Part shown: piece after piece, positions 1-11,418 of the stretch
How positions within the stretch are numbered: the first letter of the stretch is position 1
How the letters are laid out: the number at the start of each line of letters is the position of its first letter
Assembly (NCBI GenBank): GCA_003993805.1
Contig: RSEF01000004.1
Location: 17,433,112-17,497,111, forward strand
Length of the DNA stretch: 64,000 nucleotides
Reading direction: 5' to 3'
DNA from: Himantopus leucocephalus
Taxonomy: Eukaryota > Chordata > Aves > Charadriiformes > Recurvirostridae
Notes under the pieces: generated by a model
Told to the model about the DNA's origin: nothing
The model's database searches: none
The model's input: the letters and a program-made list of their open reading frames with translations, nothing else
Made by a program: the position numbers and the translations under genes

Positions 1-3000
1 TTTTTTTTTTTTCTTGTAAAGGCTCATCCACCCTGGTATTACATTAGCAATTCTACTTTGTTTTTCTGTGAAGCAAGTTTCAGTTTACAGGTACATCTGC
101 TTTCCATTCCACGGCTTAAAGAAAGTCGTCAGGAAAATCTTAAAACCTACTTAATGAAGCCTTTTAAATGCTCATCCTGCACTTTTGAGTGAAGTGCAAT
201 TTATATTTCATAAAAGTAGAAGCTGAGCTGCAAGCTGTAAGTAATTATCATATAATTAAATGTCTACTATGAAAGAAATGAAAACTCAGGCTTCTTGGGA
301 GGCTTCCGTGACTGGTTTATGCAATCACAAATTAAATTACATTTCTTTACCTTATGAATGTTCTGGAGGTACATTAACCCAGTTTGGAGATGCACCTCTG
401 AGACTGCTAAGCTGCTTTGAAAGCAGAAGGGAATTGATCAAACCAGTAAATTCCATGAGCCAGGAGGAAGAACACGTAAATACCTCTGATGGGTTCTGCA
501 AATGTGACTATGCTTTTATTGTCTGGAAACATTTGCAGCTAATAATGAAGAAATCAACCCCTATGTGAGCAGTAGCTTAAGTGAACTGGTATTAGATTAC
601 TGACTGATGCATGGGTTCCAGTGGACAGGGTCTTTCTCTGCAGGAGAGAAAAATATTGTCACTTTGTTGGGAGTGGGGTGGGAGTTGTTGGATATCGGGA
701 AATCTGGACAGAGGAGTAACTCTTCATGTATTCAGACTTCCTGCACGTTTAGCTAGGAATCCCCTTCCACCACCCAAGGAGGGCAGTGAATTCATGGGCA
801 GCACATCTGCTGGAGTTTGCAGGGAGGAACCTCAGCTCTGGATGTGAACACTTCCTTTCATTTCGCAGTATTTCTCTTAATAATCATTCAAATGGTGGCA
901 TTCAATGAAGAAAATTTCATGGCAGTAAAGGAGATGAAGTAGTCGCATATCAACATGTGCACTTTGTATTCTTGCTGCTCATGTTGTTGGCGTTTTAGGG
1001 CTGGAGGGATGTACCTGGTTCAGTTTTACCTGAATGTGGGAGAAGCTGAATTATTTAAAGACAGGAAATCCTGACTTGGAGCTGTTCTAATTTAAGGAGC
1101 TGCTGCAATAACAGTCTGTTATGGCTTTATGCAAATGATGAATGAAATATTTCCATGCGCTGATGGAATTAAAGAGCAGTTTCTGTATGACTTAGCTTAA
1201 AGAACAGGAAGAGTGGATGTTTCATCATATTTTTGCAGTGTATTGAGCCTGCATGAAACTCTAAAACAAAAAGGACACTTTTAGTCCTGGCTCTCTGAGA
1301 AGCTCTGGTATGGTGCTGCTAAAGGGCCTTCTCTTAGGTGAAGTGTTTCTAGCCCACAAGAACATCATTTTTATCTCCTCAAATGAAGATAAAACTCCTG
1401 GTGCCTCCAGTGTACAGTACAATGAAAGTATGAAAGTTAAAAATCTCGATTCACAGCTGTATGCAGTGGGGTGATGACAAGGTAATGGTATCCTTTATGA
1501 CATGTCAAAGGGACATATAATTGGTGTTGGCTTTTCTTTTCCCTCTCGCTTTTTTCCTAAGGTTAACTACTTAACCTTGACTTCAGGCTGTATTTTTTTC
1601 TCATTACATTTCTCCATTATACATTATTTGGTTTGGTTACAGTCACTAGATTTTAACTGCTCTGACATATTAATTTTTAAGGGCATAAATGACTTCATTA
1701 AAATAATGTCCTTCAGATAAGTGCACTTGGCACTGTGATTGGAAGTGGACAAAAAGAAATATGAAGCATCAGCTCCTCTACATTAATAATATATTACAGG
1801 AACCAAACCAGTACAATATGTATTTTAAAAGCTTCTTAGTTAACTTTTAGAAGTTCAGTCTGTAGCCTACATCCTAGAATCGGTTATGTTCAATCATTTG
1901 TACAACTGTCAAGATTTTCTTTTGTAATGTGCTTTTAGTCAAAGCTTTGTTTTATGTTTGGAGTCTTCCTTCATTTATATGCAACACTGGTTTCTTAGTA
2001 TCCCTGCTTATTGTGCATTATTTCTTTGCAATAAATAACTGCTTGTTATGAATCAGAAACAACGAGGAGCACTGTCTGTTGGATCCTGATATGAAATGTT
2101 TATTGGAAGTATATTATAGTTAAAGTAGGTGATTGGGAACCACAGCTGCCCTACTGTTCCCACTTCTGGACTCCTTTCTTCTCTGTCTCTAGCACAGAGG
2201 AAGCCATGTTAAATATATTCTGTTAAAAGGTGGATGTAGTCTCTGCTGGTGTATTGTGCTAAGAGGACTGGGGACAGCAGGGAGGTACTCCAAATCAAGC
2301 ATTATTCTTTCTGTAATGGTCCTGCTGTACCCCTTGCCAAGAAGTGTATTGTAAATACTAATGCATCTTATGGCAAACCTTTGAAGTAAGATGACGGGCT
2401 GAGATGTGCAGTCGTTACAGTGACTTGAAACTTCAGTGTAAATCTCTTAAGTTTTCCTTTCTGGTTTCCCTTCTGCCAGACCCTTCTTTTTTCCCTCTGC
2501 TCTCTATGAGTGCTCCCAGAGCCCTGATGTCACCTCACCTGCAGCTGGAGGGGGATCATGTAAAGCCGCTTCGTGGACCCGCTGCTCACCTGAGACTCCC
2601 GAGGCATCTTGTCAGCTTGTTTTGAGGTGACTTGAATTGAACAAGTTATTTCAGATGTGCGCTAGCGCAACTGAAAGCTTTTAGCTGAGTGATGATTTCT
2701 GCTTACCCTTCTCCAGGGCTGTCCTTAGCTCTTGGAAGGGTTTTAGCTTTCTTCATTAATCGGAAAGTTTGTATAAGTGAAATGTTTTGAGATAGTAACT
2801 GCTCCAGTGGGCCTATGGACGTGTGCGTGCTGGAGAGCACGTCTTAAAATCCAGCATTAACTAGCAGTATTTTTGCCTCATGCTGGAGGCTGAGGAGGGC
2901 CTGAGCTGAAATTACAACCTACTTGCCCTGTCTCCCCCAGAGCCTCACAGCGCGCTCGATGAACAGAGCCGGCTGCTTTGGGGTGATGAGGCCTCGGCCA

Positions 3001-6000
3001 CTTCCTTCATTTCTTCAAGAGTAGCACTGTGAAATGAGGTATATAAATGCTGGGCTGCTGCAGATTAAAAACATTTCCTAAAAAATAAAGTTAAAATTGA
3101 AGCTGACCCAAGTTAAAAAGCAATTTTCTGAGAATGCAAAGGCATAAAGGAAAGTGCCTGAACATGATTTTAAGTGGGCCTGTGAATGTGGAAGATAGGT
3201 GGCGGGAATAAAAGGACGCACGCGTCGGTGGGGTGCTGCAGATGGAGAGAGCCTGAGAGTCACATGCTAGAAGCAAATTTCAATTAAATGAGCATGCTTC
3301 ATGTAACTATTGAATTCTGTCTGGATAAATGGATTTTAGAAGAATATATGTATTTTTTGAAACCATGAAGTCACTTGATAAGGTAGTAATAAATCTGTCA
3401 GAATTTCTACTTTGACCAAAGCTGAGCTGTAATACGGGATTCATTTCAATACCTAAAGCCATTTTGGGGTGGGAAGAGACTTTCCCAGCTTTGGAATTAG
3501 ATTTCTCTGCAACGGGTATTATGTTCTTGACCCCATATCATTGCCTTTGAGGAGCAGCAGTATTTAAAATCCACTGTAATGCAATAAGCCTGAGCTCCAG
3601 CTAAGTGTGCGCTGTGCTCTTATAATGCAGCGCTGATGGTGGCCGTTGTTAAGGCATTGAACATATGTGAGGTAAACACAGGGCTTTCTTCAGGAGTAAT
3701 TAATAATTTAATCTCTGTGAAGTAGAGGTTGCACTTCATTTATCCTAGCTATTCTTTGATTTTTCTCTTCAGCCCATTTTAGTTGGCATCTCTCCCTTTC
3801 TCCCCTCTTCACCCACGCAGGTTGCCTTTATAATAAGCTCTTTCAGCAAAGGCCAGCTTTATTTCTTTCAGATTGCACTAAGCTTTTCTTTCTTGTAAAA
3901 AATAATTGTGACTTACTGTAAAAGACATTCTCTGATTGAACAGACCACCTTTAAGAAAATGGCGTGATGAAGAGCTGCAGTCCCTGCTGTGCCTCGTACG
4001 AAGTGGTACCCGCTTTGCTATAACCGTCGTTCTGAGGCCAGGCTGTGGACACTTGGGCTAAGGTGTCAGTATGTCTGTGTATGTGTGCGAAGCTGCAGAG
4101 AATCACGGTCAATTAATTTGCTGTTTGCTTCTGCTCCCTGCTTTCAAGTCTGCCACAAAGCCTTGGACCTGGCTGACACTAGAAAATACTTGCCTGTACC
4201 CCCGTGTGTGCTGATGTACTGCAATACACCAATCTAATGTCTTTATGCTGGGCAAGGTCTCTCTGGTGGCATAGCTTGTCTAGATCTGCCCCAAACCAAG
4301 ATAAACCAAATCAGCAAAGCACTTGGGGATTTCTTAACTGAGTCTAAAATGGGGTTTTCACTACTATAACCAGTATTTTCCATAAACAGCAGTATTAATG
4401 AGGCCTTGTTTTTGCAAATTTGTATTTTGTGCTTGATTTCCCCTCTGTATATGTAAATTTGAAGAGTTTTTCCTGCAGTTTGGATATCTCTAACGTCTCC
4501 TTTGTATGGATTTTCTGGTGTCTGAGAGGCAAAGTGCGTGGTACCCCCTTTCCCTTGATGAAGCTGTCAGAGCCTCTCTCTTCACAGCCACTCATATAAT
4601 CATAAAGGAATCTCATTCCAAAGTTCTGGAAAAGTTTCCTCCTGTCTGCATGCGCAATCGTAGACAATGGATCACTGGTTTTAGGTAATCCTTTCTCTGG
4701 ACTTCCACTGCTGCTTGTTTTGTCAGCAGAGGATGGGGTTTATGAAAATCTCCTTATTACAAGTACAACCCTGCTTTTTTACCTTTCAACATCTTACTGC
4801 AGGAGAGACAAGCTGGCTGATGGGCAATGACTCCAAAACTGCACCCATGGCTTTTGGGTCTCCGCTGTTCCAGGTGCGAACTGAGGTGAAGCTTGAAGAT
4901 TTTACAGCTGACAAAGGTTTGTGCAAGTCAGGGGCCAAAAGCAGAGAATAGCGGGGAGTGTACTGCCTGGCAGTCTACTGCTACCCTTTCTGATGTGAGC
5001 AGTTGGTCAAATACGGAATCGTGTGGGTTGTTTCCATTAGTAGAATTTGATGAAAGGGCTCATTTATTTTTGATGCACTTTTTTATTTAAAAAGAACACA
5101 CAATGTTCCATTTTTATTAAGCATGGCAGGAGCTGAACAGTGGGAGACAGACATTTTCTCTCTCGCCTTTGCATTTTTTAAGTTCTCTTTAGCAAATCCG
5201 AAAAAGCCTCTAAGTACCTATTGGTGTTCTTCCAGGATACATTCAGGTTTCCTTTTGCTTTCTCCCCACTACCCTGGTCTCTGCTGCCTCTCTCTCTTGG
5301 GCACACAAGTCATTATAAAAGCAGTAACTAACCAAAATCTCTCCAACCACATGGGCTTTGTTTGTGACTTTTTTTGGTTTCTCTCTGTAGAGTTACCGTT
5401 GTTTCAGATGCCTAAATCTGTATGTAATAATTTCCAAAGAATGACCCAGCACCCCAGAGGTAATAAACATTCCTTGTCACAGAATAAACTCTCTAATATA
5501 TGCCCCAAATATGTTTTAATATATTATTTCCGAACTAATATAATGCTAAAGGTTATTTAATTTTTTTAGCATTTTCTGTAATGTTTACTTGTTAGTAACC
5601 AAGAAATCTATTTTCAATGCTAAGTGTGGCTGACATTTTAAAGGGTCTGAGTGATGTTTTGCTGATGGCCTGTTGCGTGTCCTTTAGCTGAGCTTGCTGC
5701 AGCAGCATGGGAAAAAGACAACTCCTGGAAGGTTTGTGGTTCCCCTGGAGTTTGTATTCTGAGCCAGTCATGTTTATACCTGGGGGAAAGGACTCGCTGG
5801 ATGTACATCATATGGATGAGAGGTGGTGATGACTCTTTGACTGAATAACAGGGCTGAGCAGAGTCCTTGGCACAGTGATGGTGACCCCCCTCAGCCTTTC
5901 CCCAGACTGGTGTGAGGCTGTTGGTGCATATGTGGGGAAGCACTGTCTCCGTGGATGATACGGAGCTTGGGAGCTACATGGGTGCTGTGGTGAATTTCAG

Positions 6001-6680
6001 CTGTGGTGAATCAGAAGTTGCCAGAGAGCCATCAGGCTGGGCAATGAGCTGTTTTTTCCAAAGGGTTAGGGGGTGATTGCAGCCTAGGGGTTGGAGTTGG
6101 GTACTGTGATGGGGGAGTAGCTGCCGTGGACGTGGATTGGGGTTTAGGGATGACAGACGGTGCTGAGGTGTCCCAGTGACCTCCAGTGAGTCAGATCCCT
6201 TGTTGGTGCCTGAGTAAACTGAGGTTTTGGCACAGTTTTACTCTACTGGATAAACTGAAGGTAAATGCAGTAACACCAGTGGACTATTGCAGGGTACCAG
6301 TGAGGGAAGCTGTGAGAACTGTGAGCTGCAACACCATGAATTACAGGAGTTGTAGACCTCAGAACTGATATTTCTAAAAGTGGTAATAGAACATTCCCCC
6401 GTCCCAGGCCCTTTATCCTAAGTGTGCTTTTAGTTAGTCCTAGGGCAGGAGTGAGCAGTTCTCCAGTAATTCCCTTGTTCAGGCCTAAGACATTCTGCAC
6501 CTTCAAAAGGTGCAGAAACAAAAAGGATGGGAGCCTGGGAAGTAAACAGGAGATGCCACATAGATCAGAAGGAGAGGAAGGAGAAGAAAGTGGAGATTTG
6601 CCCCAGCGCAGTGTAAGGTGTAACTGTGATGGTTAGAGAGATGAAATGCAAGGAGAGGTTTGGTTCTTGTCATCTTTACT
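1..6680. other. Unique non-coding DNA, no gene recognised
   Basis: The stretch opens with a 12-base T run and continues as AT-rich single-copy sequence with frequent stops in all six frames. The longest open frame (5123-5560, plus, 145 codons) has no recognisable domain, no convincing start context and a composition like translated AT-rich DNA, so I treat it as chance. Positions 5900-6180 are G-rich and contain a 16-bp tandem duplication (5984-5999 and 6000-6015). A minus-strand exon-like segment at 2539-2607 is listed separately. I recognise no transposon here, although old diverged copies would escape reading by eye. Confidence 0.6.
2539..2607 (-). other. Candidate short 5' coding exon (unproven)
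   Basis: On the minus strand an ATG at 2607-2605 opens a 23-codon frame (beginning MPRESQVSSGSTKR) that ends exactly at a good splice donor, CTGCAG followed by GTGAGG (GT at 2538-2537). A second donor-like site, CTCAG followed by GTGAGC, lies inside the segment at the sixth codon. The segment is richer in CpG than its surroundings. I do not recognise the peptide, there is no clear promoter, and short decoy exons are frequent in vertebrate DNA. The call is inference from splice signals only. Confidence 0.1.
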
Positions 6681-6700
6681 GATTGTTAATTTATCCACAG

Positions 6701-6824
6701 GGATGACCACCAGCAGGGGCTGCTGGCTGTGCTGCTGCTGAGCTCTGCAGGCATGTCAGCCCTGAGGACCTCGCTGCTGCCTCAGCAGCATCTACCAAGA
6801 GAGCAAGCAGAGGTTCGTGCCTGA
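6701..6824 (+). other. Candidate exon or terminal coding segment (unproven)
   Basis: A plausible acceptor (TTAATTTATCCACAG, AG at 6699-6700) is followed by a frame open for 40 codons from 6702 to a stop at 6822-6824. It contains a hydrophobic run, LLAVLLLSSAG, which would fit a signal or membrane segment but also arises easily from CTG-rich DNA. The block is much more GC- and CTG/CAG-rich than the flanking sequence. A possible donor (GTGAGT) lies further on at about 6900. I do not recognise the product. It may equally be a non-coding RNA exon or nothing. Confidence 0.08.
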
Positions 6825-7029
6825 TGCTCCTTGTCCTGCCTGGGGCACAGCTGGAGACCATGCAGGATGCTTCGACCTGGATTTTGTGCACCCAGCCCTG
6901 TGAGTGCGGTCTGCACCAAGTGGGTATCACTGGGGTTGAATTTTGAGGCAAATTGTGACAGTAATTCAGCGTAACACTGGGGAGCCAAGGTAGGGAGATA
7001 AGTCCCTAGTTTATTTTTATCCTGCAACG

Positions 7030-8480
7030 TGCAAACAATTTAACATTTCTAGCAGATTCTGACTTCAGAGTGACTGACAAGTATTTTCAATATGTATTTT
7101 CAAAGTATGCTCTTCCTCAAATTTAATTTGAGCTAACAATTCTTTAAACACTCCAAACTAAATTGGCTGTGGCACTGTCGGGTTGGGTTTAAGTATTGCC
7201 TTTCCCATTCCTGGTAGCTGGAACAGTTGTGCTTTTGTTTTACAATTAATATTTTTATGAAAACTTGTAAGGTACTGTAGGCATAAATATTTAATATCTT
7301 CCCTCCATGTTTCTTTATTGCTGAGCTTGGTGATAAGTTAGTAATTCAGACTGAAATGCAGATAAAACAGTAATGTGAACAGTTTAAATCTGCATTTTTC
7401 CAAAGCTCCTGTGGTCAAGATGACTGCGTTCTAGCAAGAGCATTGCTATTTAAAATTGTTTACCTCTACACTTCAGCTGAATGCTGCTGTACATGATAAA
7501 TGAGGTAAATAAAGGTGCCTTTCGGGTCCCAATAACTGCACAAGAAACCTAATCATTCTCACTAACATAAAATAATTTAACAAATGGAACAGTGCCATAG
7601 CAGCCTAATAAGAAATTTCTGAATACTACACCACATACGGCCAAAGCCAAAGGAATAATTCAAGCTTTTTTTTTTCTTCCCCGTTTATAGTAGGTTTGTC
7701 TCATGTTTAATGTGGAATAAAAGTTTGCATGAAGCATCCCACATTTTGCTTTTTCAGAGTTTATTTAATTTTTGATCTGGACATGAAACATTATTATTTA
7801 CCTCTTTCCCATGATAACCCCTTCATCTTGTGGGTAAAAAATGTTGGAATTCCTGGCCCCATTCCTCAGGAAAAGGCACACTTAAGCCATTATGCTCAGA
7901 TTTTCACTTCTTTAGAGATGTAATTATGTCACTTAAGCCAAATGGAACAATGCCTTTAAAGGCAGATGTTAAAGCCTCTGTCCAGCACTCTCTTCCTCCT
8001 CCTCCTTTCCTTCCTTCTCGGGATCCCCCAGAAGAAAGTAATTTCTGAGCAGATGGAAATATTACTATTTAATAAGAGTAATCTTTGCACAACATTGATG
8101 GGCTTTTGCGAGCCAAGACAGTGTCTTTTGACTTCATATTTTTAAATGTTGTTATTCTTAACAGCATTACCATTTGAGGAAAAAGAAGTTAATCCACCCC
8201 TTTGTTAGCGTAATCTGGGTTATCTCCTGTGGAGATGGGCTTTCGAGACTTTGGTCTGAGAGAATTTGTCTGGAATTTAACTACCTCTACTGCTTGCTTA
8301 AGCCGGATAAAAATCTTGGGTTTCTGTCTAGAGTGCACATTGGCAGAGAGCACCAAACAGAGATTTAGTAAAATTTCAAATTCCTCTCCAAAGCACCATT
8401 TAGTTGCAAGTTTTGTATATTTATCTGAAGAGTCAACTTGTGCCCTAATCCTACACTTTGATCCACTTTGTAAGCCTTTC
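7030..8480. other. AT-rich unique sequence, nothing recognised
   Basis: This is low-complexity-leaning AT-rich sequence with short T runs (for example around 7664-7676). All open frames are short and none resembles a known family. I see no repeat with a recognisable end, and no RNA gene. Confidence 0.6.
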
Positions 8481-8495
8481 TCTCTTGTCTTGCAG

Positions 8496-8620
8496 GTGCC
8501 AAATTCCCTCATGTAGCAATGCAAATAAAAACAGAGCTGAGGGGAAATGCAACTTTATTAGAGCCTCGGGATCCCGAAGAAACGTTTATCCCAAAGTTAA
8601 AACAAACAAAAGAACGATCT
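8496..8620 (+). other. Candidate internal exon (unproven)
   Basis: A strong acceptor, with a long pyrimidine tract ending CTCTTGTCTTGCAG (AG at 8494-8495), precedes a frame that is open for 41 codons after two leading bases. It ends at a donor-like GTGAGA (GT at 8621-8622). The translation begins AKFPHVAMQIKTELRGNA and has balanced charge, unlike translated AT-rich noise. Another frame from the same acceptor stays open to 8787, so frame choice is uncertain. I do not recognise a protein family. It could be a coding exon, a long non-coding RNA exon or a decoy. Confidence 0.15.
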
Positions 8621-8931
8621 GTGAGAGTGTGTCTCAATTCCAGCTGTTTGAATCCAACCATTACTTGAAATCTATGGAAGCTAAAATCTCCTTGGCCTCA
8701 TTACATCTTAATTGTAAAAGAGGCTGGATGTGGCTGGTGCGTTTTGCACAACCTTCTCCAGAAAGCTCCTGGCAGTCGTGGAGATGAGCCATCCCCGGCG
8801 GAAGGGTGGCAGTCAGATCTGCCGTCACCTTGCACTACTCCAGCTTCCCGTGAGCGTATGTACAGTCGCAGCTGCAGCTGCAGGGTTCAGCTTCCTGGCT
8901 ATGGGTGTGCTTAAAATCACTTTTGTGCCTT

Positions 8932-8954
8932 AAAAAAAAAAAAAAAAANAAAAA
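8932..8954 (+). repeat. Poly(A) run with single N
   Basis: A run of 22 A is interrupted by one N at 8949. The N probably marks a sequence join or uncertain base in a homopolymer, so the true length is unknown. No retroposed gene body is recognisable upstream. Confidence 0.9.
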
Positions 8955-8959
8955 GCAAG

Positions 8960-10130
8960 AGCTGTGTTTCATTAACACATCATGGTGGAAGCACAGATGG
9001 TGCATTTTAAAAACAAACCAGGAAACACTTTAAAATAAATGAGGAGCTGTTATTCTCTCCTTTGGTGCCTATTGTAACCAAATGTTAATGGGGTTGGGCA
9101 GAGGCTGTGTAGAGGCTAGATATTTCTGTCTTTGGTGTGATGGGAGCAAATGAAGACAAAGTGGGAAGGAATCTAACTATATCTATCCATCCCCAGCACA
9201 GATACTTCCATCTCTGCAGAGAAGGAGTCTGAGCTTTCCTGATGAGCAGCTCTGCCAGGAGGGCCGAGTGGCGCAGCCGGCTGTCAATCCTGACTGTGAG
9301 CAACACGGCTGAACTGACCGCACTGCTAAAAAAGGATGTCTGGGAGTCCCTGGGTAGGTAGGCACTACAGAAATGTTTTGAGAAGGCCAAATTAGGAATA
9401 TCCTGCCATTAGGGGGCCCCACAGTTCAGAATGGAGCTGATGGCTATGTGTTATGCTGACATTTTTCTGTCAAAGCCAAGCCTGTTTATGGGAAAATGGT
9501 TAGTTTCAGTGAATTTCCCATTTTGAAAAGGTTTTTTTCAATGTATTGTTTAAGTTATAAAACAAAATAAACCTCCAGATTTAACTGAAAATAAAAAGGC
9601 CAAAGCCATTCTAAGGTAGTTTTAAAAACGTTGAAGCAATTTTTTTCAATAAGACCATTTCTTTTTTTCTTTAGATTTTTTTCATTCGGTAGCATTTTTG
9701 AGACTTTGGAATTCTTGTCTAATTGATTAGTATTGATTTTTATTTACTTTTCAATTCTCAAAATTTCTTTTAGAATGGCAGAGCAGTTTCTTGGAGCGCA
9801 GCTGCTCTTGTCCTGGCAGGGTCCAAAGGGTGGCATGCCCCAGCCCGCTGGCACTGCTGAGTCTCTTCCATCAAGTGGTGGGTGCAGGACACTGCTGCTA
9901 GTGTGAATTCTGGCATTGTGACACCGTGGAGGGAGGAGGACAGCACTGAAGTCTTGCCTCGTCACTCTTCTCTTAAAAATAGCTTCAAGATATGCACGCT
10001 TCCTCTACAGAGTGATCACAGGTAAGCTTTCCTAAACTTAAATAAAAGCTATCCATTTGTTGAGATCCTATTGCAACTACCTCACAAGAGGCTTGTTGTT
10101 TAGCTGGGCAGTTTATAGCAAAAATAACAA
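8960..10130. other. Unique sequence before CR1 copy A
   Basis: The stretch holds no recognisable gene. Around 9240-9420 it is moderately GC-rich. A splice-donor match (CACAG followed by GTAAGC) occurs at 10021 without a convincing open exon upstream. The rest is AT-rich. Confidence 0.55.
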
Positions 10131-10134
10131 GCGT

Positions 10135-10667
10135 ATCATAGAATGGTTTGGGTTGGAAGGGACCTCAAAGATCACCTATTTCCACCCCCCTGCCATGGGC
10201 AGGGACACCTCCCACCAGACCAGGTTGCTCCAAGCCCCATCCAGCCTGGCCTTGAACACCTCCAGGGATGGGGCATCCACAGCTTCTCTGGGCAACCTGT
10301 TCCAGTGCCTCACCACCCTCACAGTAATGAATTTCTTCCTAACATCTAATCTAAATCTACCCTCTTTCAGTTTAAAACTGTTCCCCCTCATCCTGTCGCT
10401 ACACTCCCTGATCAAGAGTCCCTCCCCATCTTTCTTGTAGGCCCCCTTTAGGTACTGGAAGGGGCTGTAATGTCTCCCTGGAGCCTTCTCTTCTCCAGGC
10501 TGAACAACCCCAACTCTCTCAGCCTGTCTTCATAGGAGAGGTGCTCCAGCCCTCTGGTCATCTTCGTGGCCCTCTTCTGGACCCGCTCCAACAGACGCAT
10601 GTCCTCCTTGTGTTGGGGGCCTCAGAGCTGGACGCAGTAGTCCATGTGGCGTCTCAAAAGAACGGAA
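10135..10667 (-). pseudogene. CR1 ORF2 C-terminus and 3' UTR (copy A)
   Basis: The minus strand encodes the conserved CR1 ORF2 tail. The [13 protein letters not shown] block lies near 10,560-10,600, and the frame at 10176-10415 carries [26 protein letters not shown] and SLEVFKARLDGA. The 3' UTR ends at 10,135 in the TTCTATGAT-type tail of CR1. The block between 10,600 and 10,667 matches the CR1 type whose plus-strand reading contains GAGCTGGACGCAGTAGTCC. The upstream junction is with endonuclease sequence rather than reverse transcriptase, so at least the whole palm domain is missing. Confidence 0.9.
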
Positions 10668-11245
10668 TGAGAACAAGGTCCAGCATAGCACCTCTCCTCA
10701 TTGGCTCCTCTGTCACTTGGAGAACAAAGTTATTGTCAACGCATTCCAGGAACCTCCTGGATTACTTATGCCCAGCTGTGTTGTCCCTCTGACAGATATC
10801 AGGGTGGTTGCAGTCCCCCATGAAGACCAGGGCTTGTGAACATGAGGCTGCTCCTATCTGTCTATAGAGGACCTCATCCGCTTGGTCTTCCTGGTAGGGT
10901 GGCCTGTAGCAGACCCCCACTCTAATATCACCTGTCCCTGCCCTCACTTTAATCCTGACCCATAAACTCTCGGTCAGCTCCTCATCCATCCCCAGATGGA
11001 ACTCCATGCACTCCAGCTGGTCATCGGCATAGAGGGCCACGGCCCCTCCTCATCTCCCCTGCCTGTCCTTCCTGAAGAGCACGTACCCTTCCATTTCAAC
11101 ACTCCAGTCATAGGAGCCATACCACCACATCTCTCCGGTGTGGTGTGATGCCAATAAGATCATAGCCCTGCAGGTGTGCACGCATCTCTAACTCCTCCTG
11201 TTTATTCCCCATGCTATGTGTGTTTTCAAAGAGGCATTTAAGTTG
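10668..11245 (-). pseudogene. CR1 ORF2 endonuclease fragment (copy A)
   Basis: The N-terminal, apurinic-endonuclease-like (EEP) domain of CR1 ORF2 would nick target DNA for target-primed reverse transcription. Visible blocks are NTHSMGNKQEELE near 11,185-11,235, the segment LYADDQLECMEF, the hallmark RVGVCYRPPYQED, and MGDCNHPDIC, which carries the conserved D-x-N. The conserved glutamate block after the N-terminus is scrambled by a frameshift (ITPHRRD), and a stop separates it from LYADDQ. The domain ends abruptly after the MLDLVL block at about 10,667, so the C-terminal SDH block is absent. It is inactive. ORF1 lies directly upstream, as expected for CR1 organisation. Confidence 0.85.
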
Positions 11246-11418
11246 GTCCCCCATTGAAGCTGACTTACTGGCTGGAGTGGCTGGAATTCCTTTGTGCTGC
11301 ACTCCAGGTGCTCTCCTGCTGCCCTGTGATCCTCCTCCAGGATCTGGGCATCTATTGCTGGTGCTGGCACCGAACTGGTAGGAGTGGGATAGACTGAGGT
11401 TTCCCTCCCCCAGCAACT

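Noticed and set aside
2658..2669. 12-bp perfect palindrome TGCGCTAGCGCA
   Set aside because: It does not extend beyond 12 bp and has no partner motif. A chance palindrome of this size is plausible.
5123..5560. 145-codon plus-strand open frame
   Set aside because: No domain, signal or family resemblance. The composition fits translated AT-rich non-coding DNA, and one frame of this length is unsurprising in 64 kb.
9262..9330. tRNA-like A box (TGGCGCAGCCGG at 9,269-9,280)
   Set aside because: The A-box consensus is matched, but no proper B box, acceptor-stem complement or D-stem pairing is found downstream, so it is not a tRNA gene.
9240..9352. Exon-like segment between a CTGCAG acceptor and GTAGGT
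   Set aside because: The only open frame stops after about 30 codons, inside the segment, and the donor is weak.
9979..10020. Possible exon ending at CACAG/GTAAGC
   Set aside because: The donor is excellent, but the upstream acceptor is poor and the open part is only about 12 codons. Left as a decoy site.
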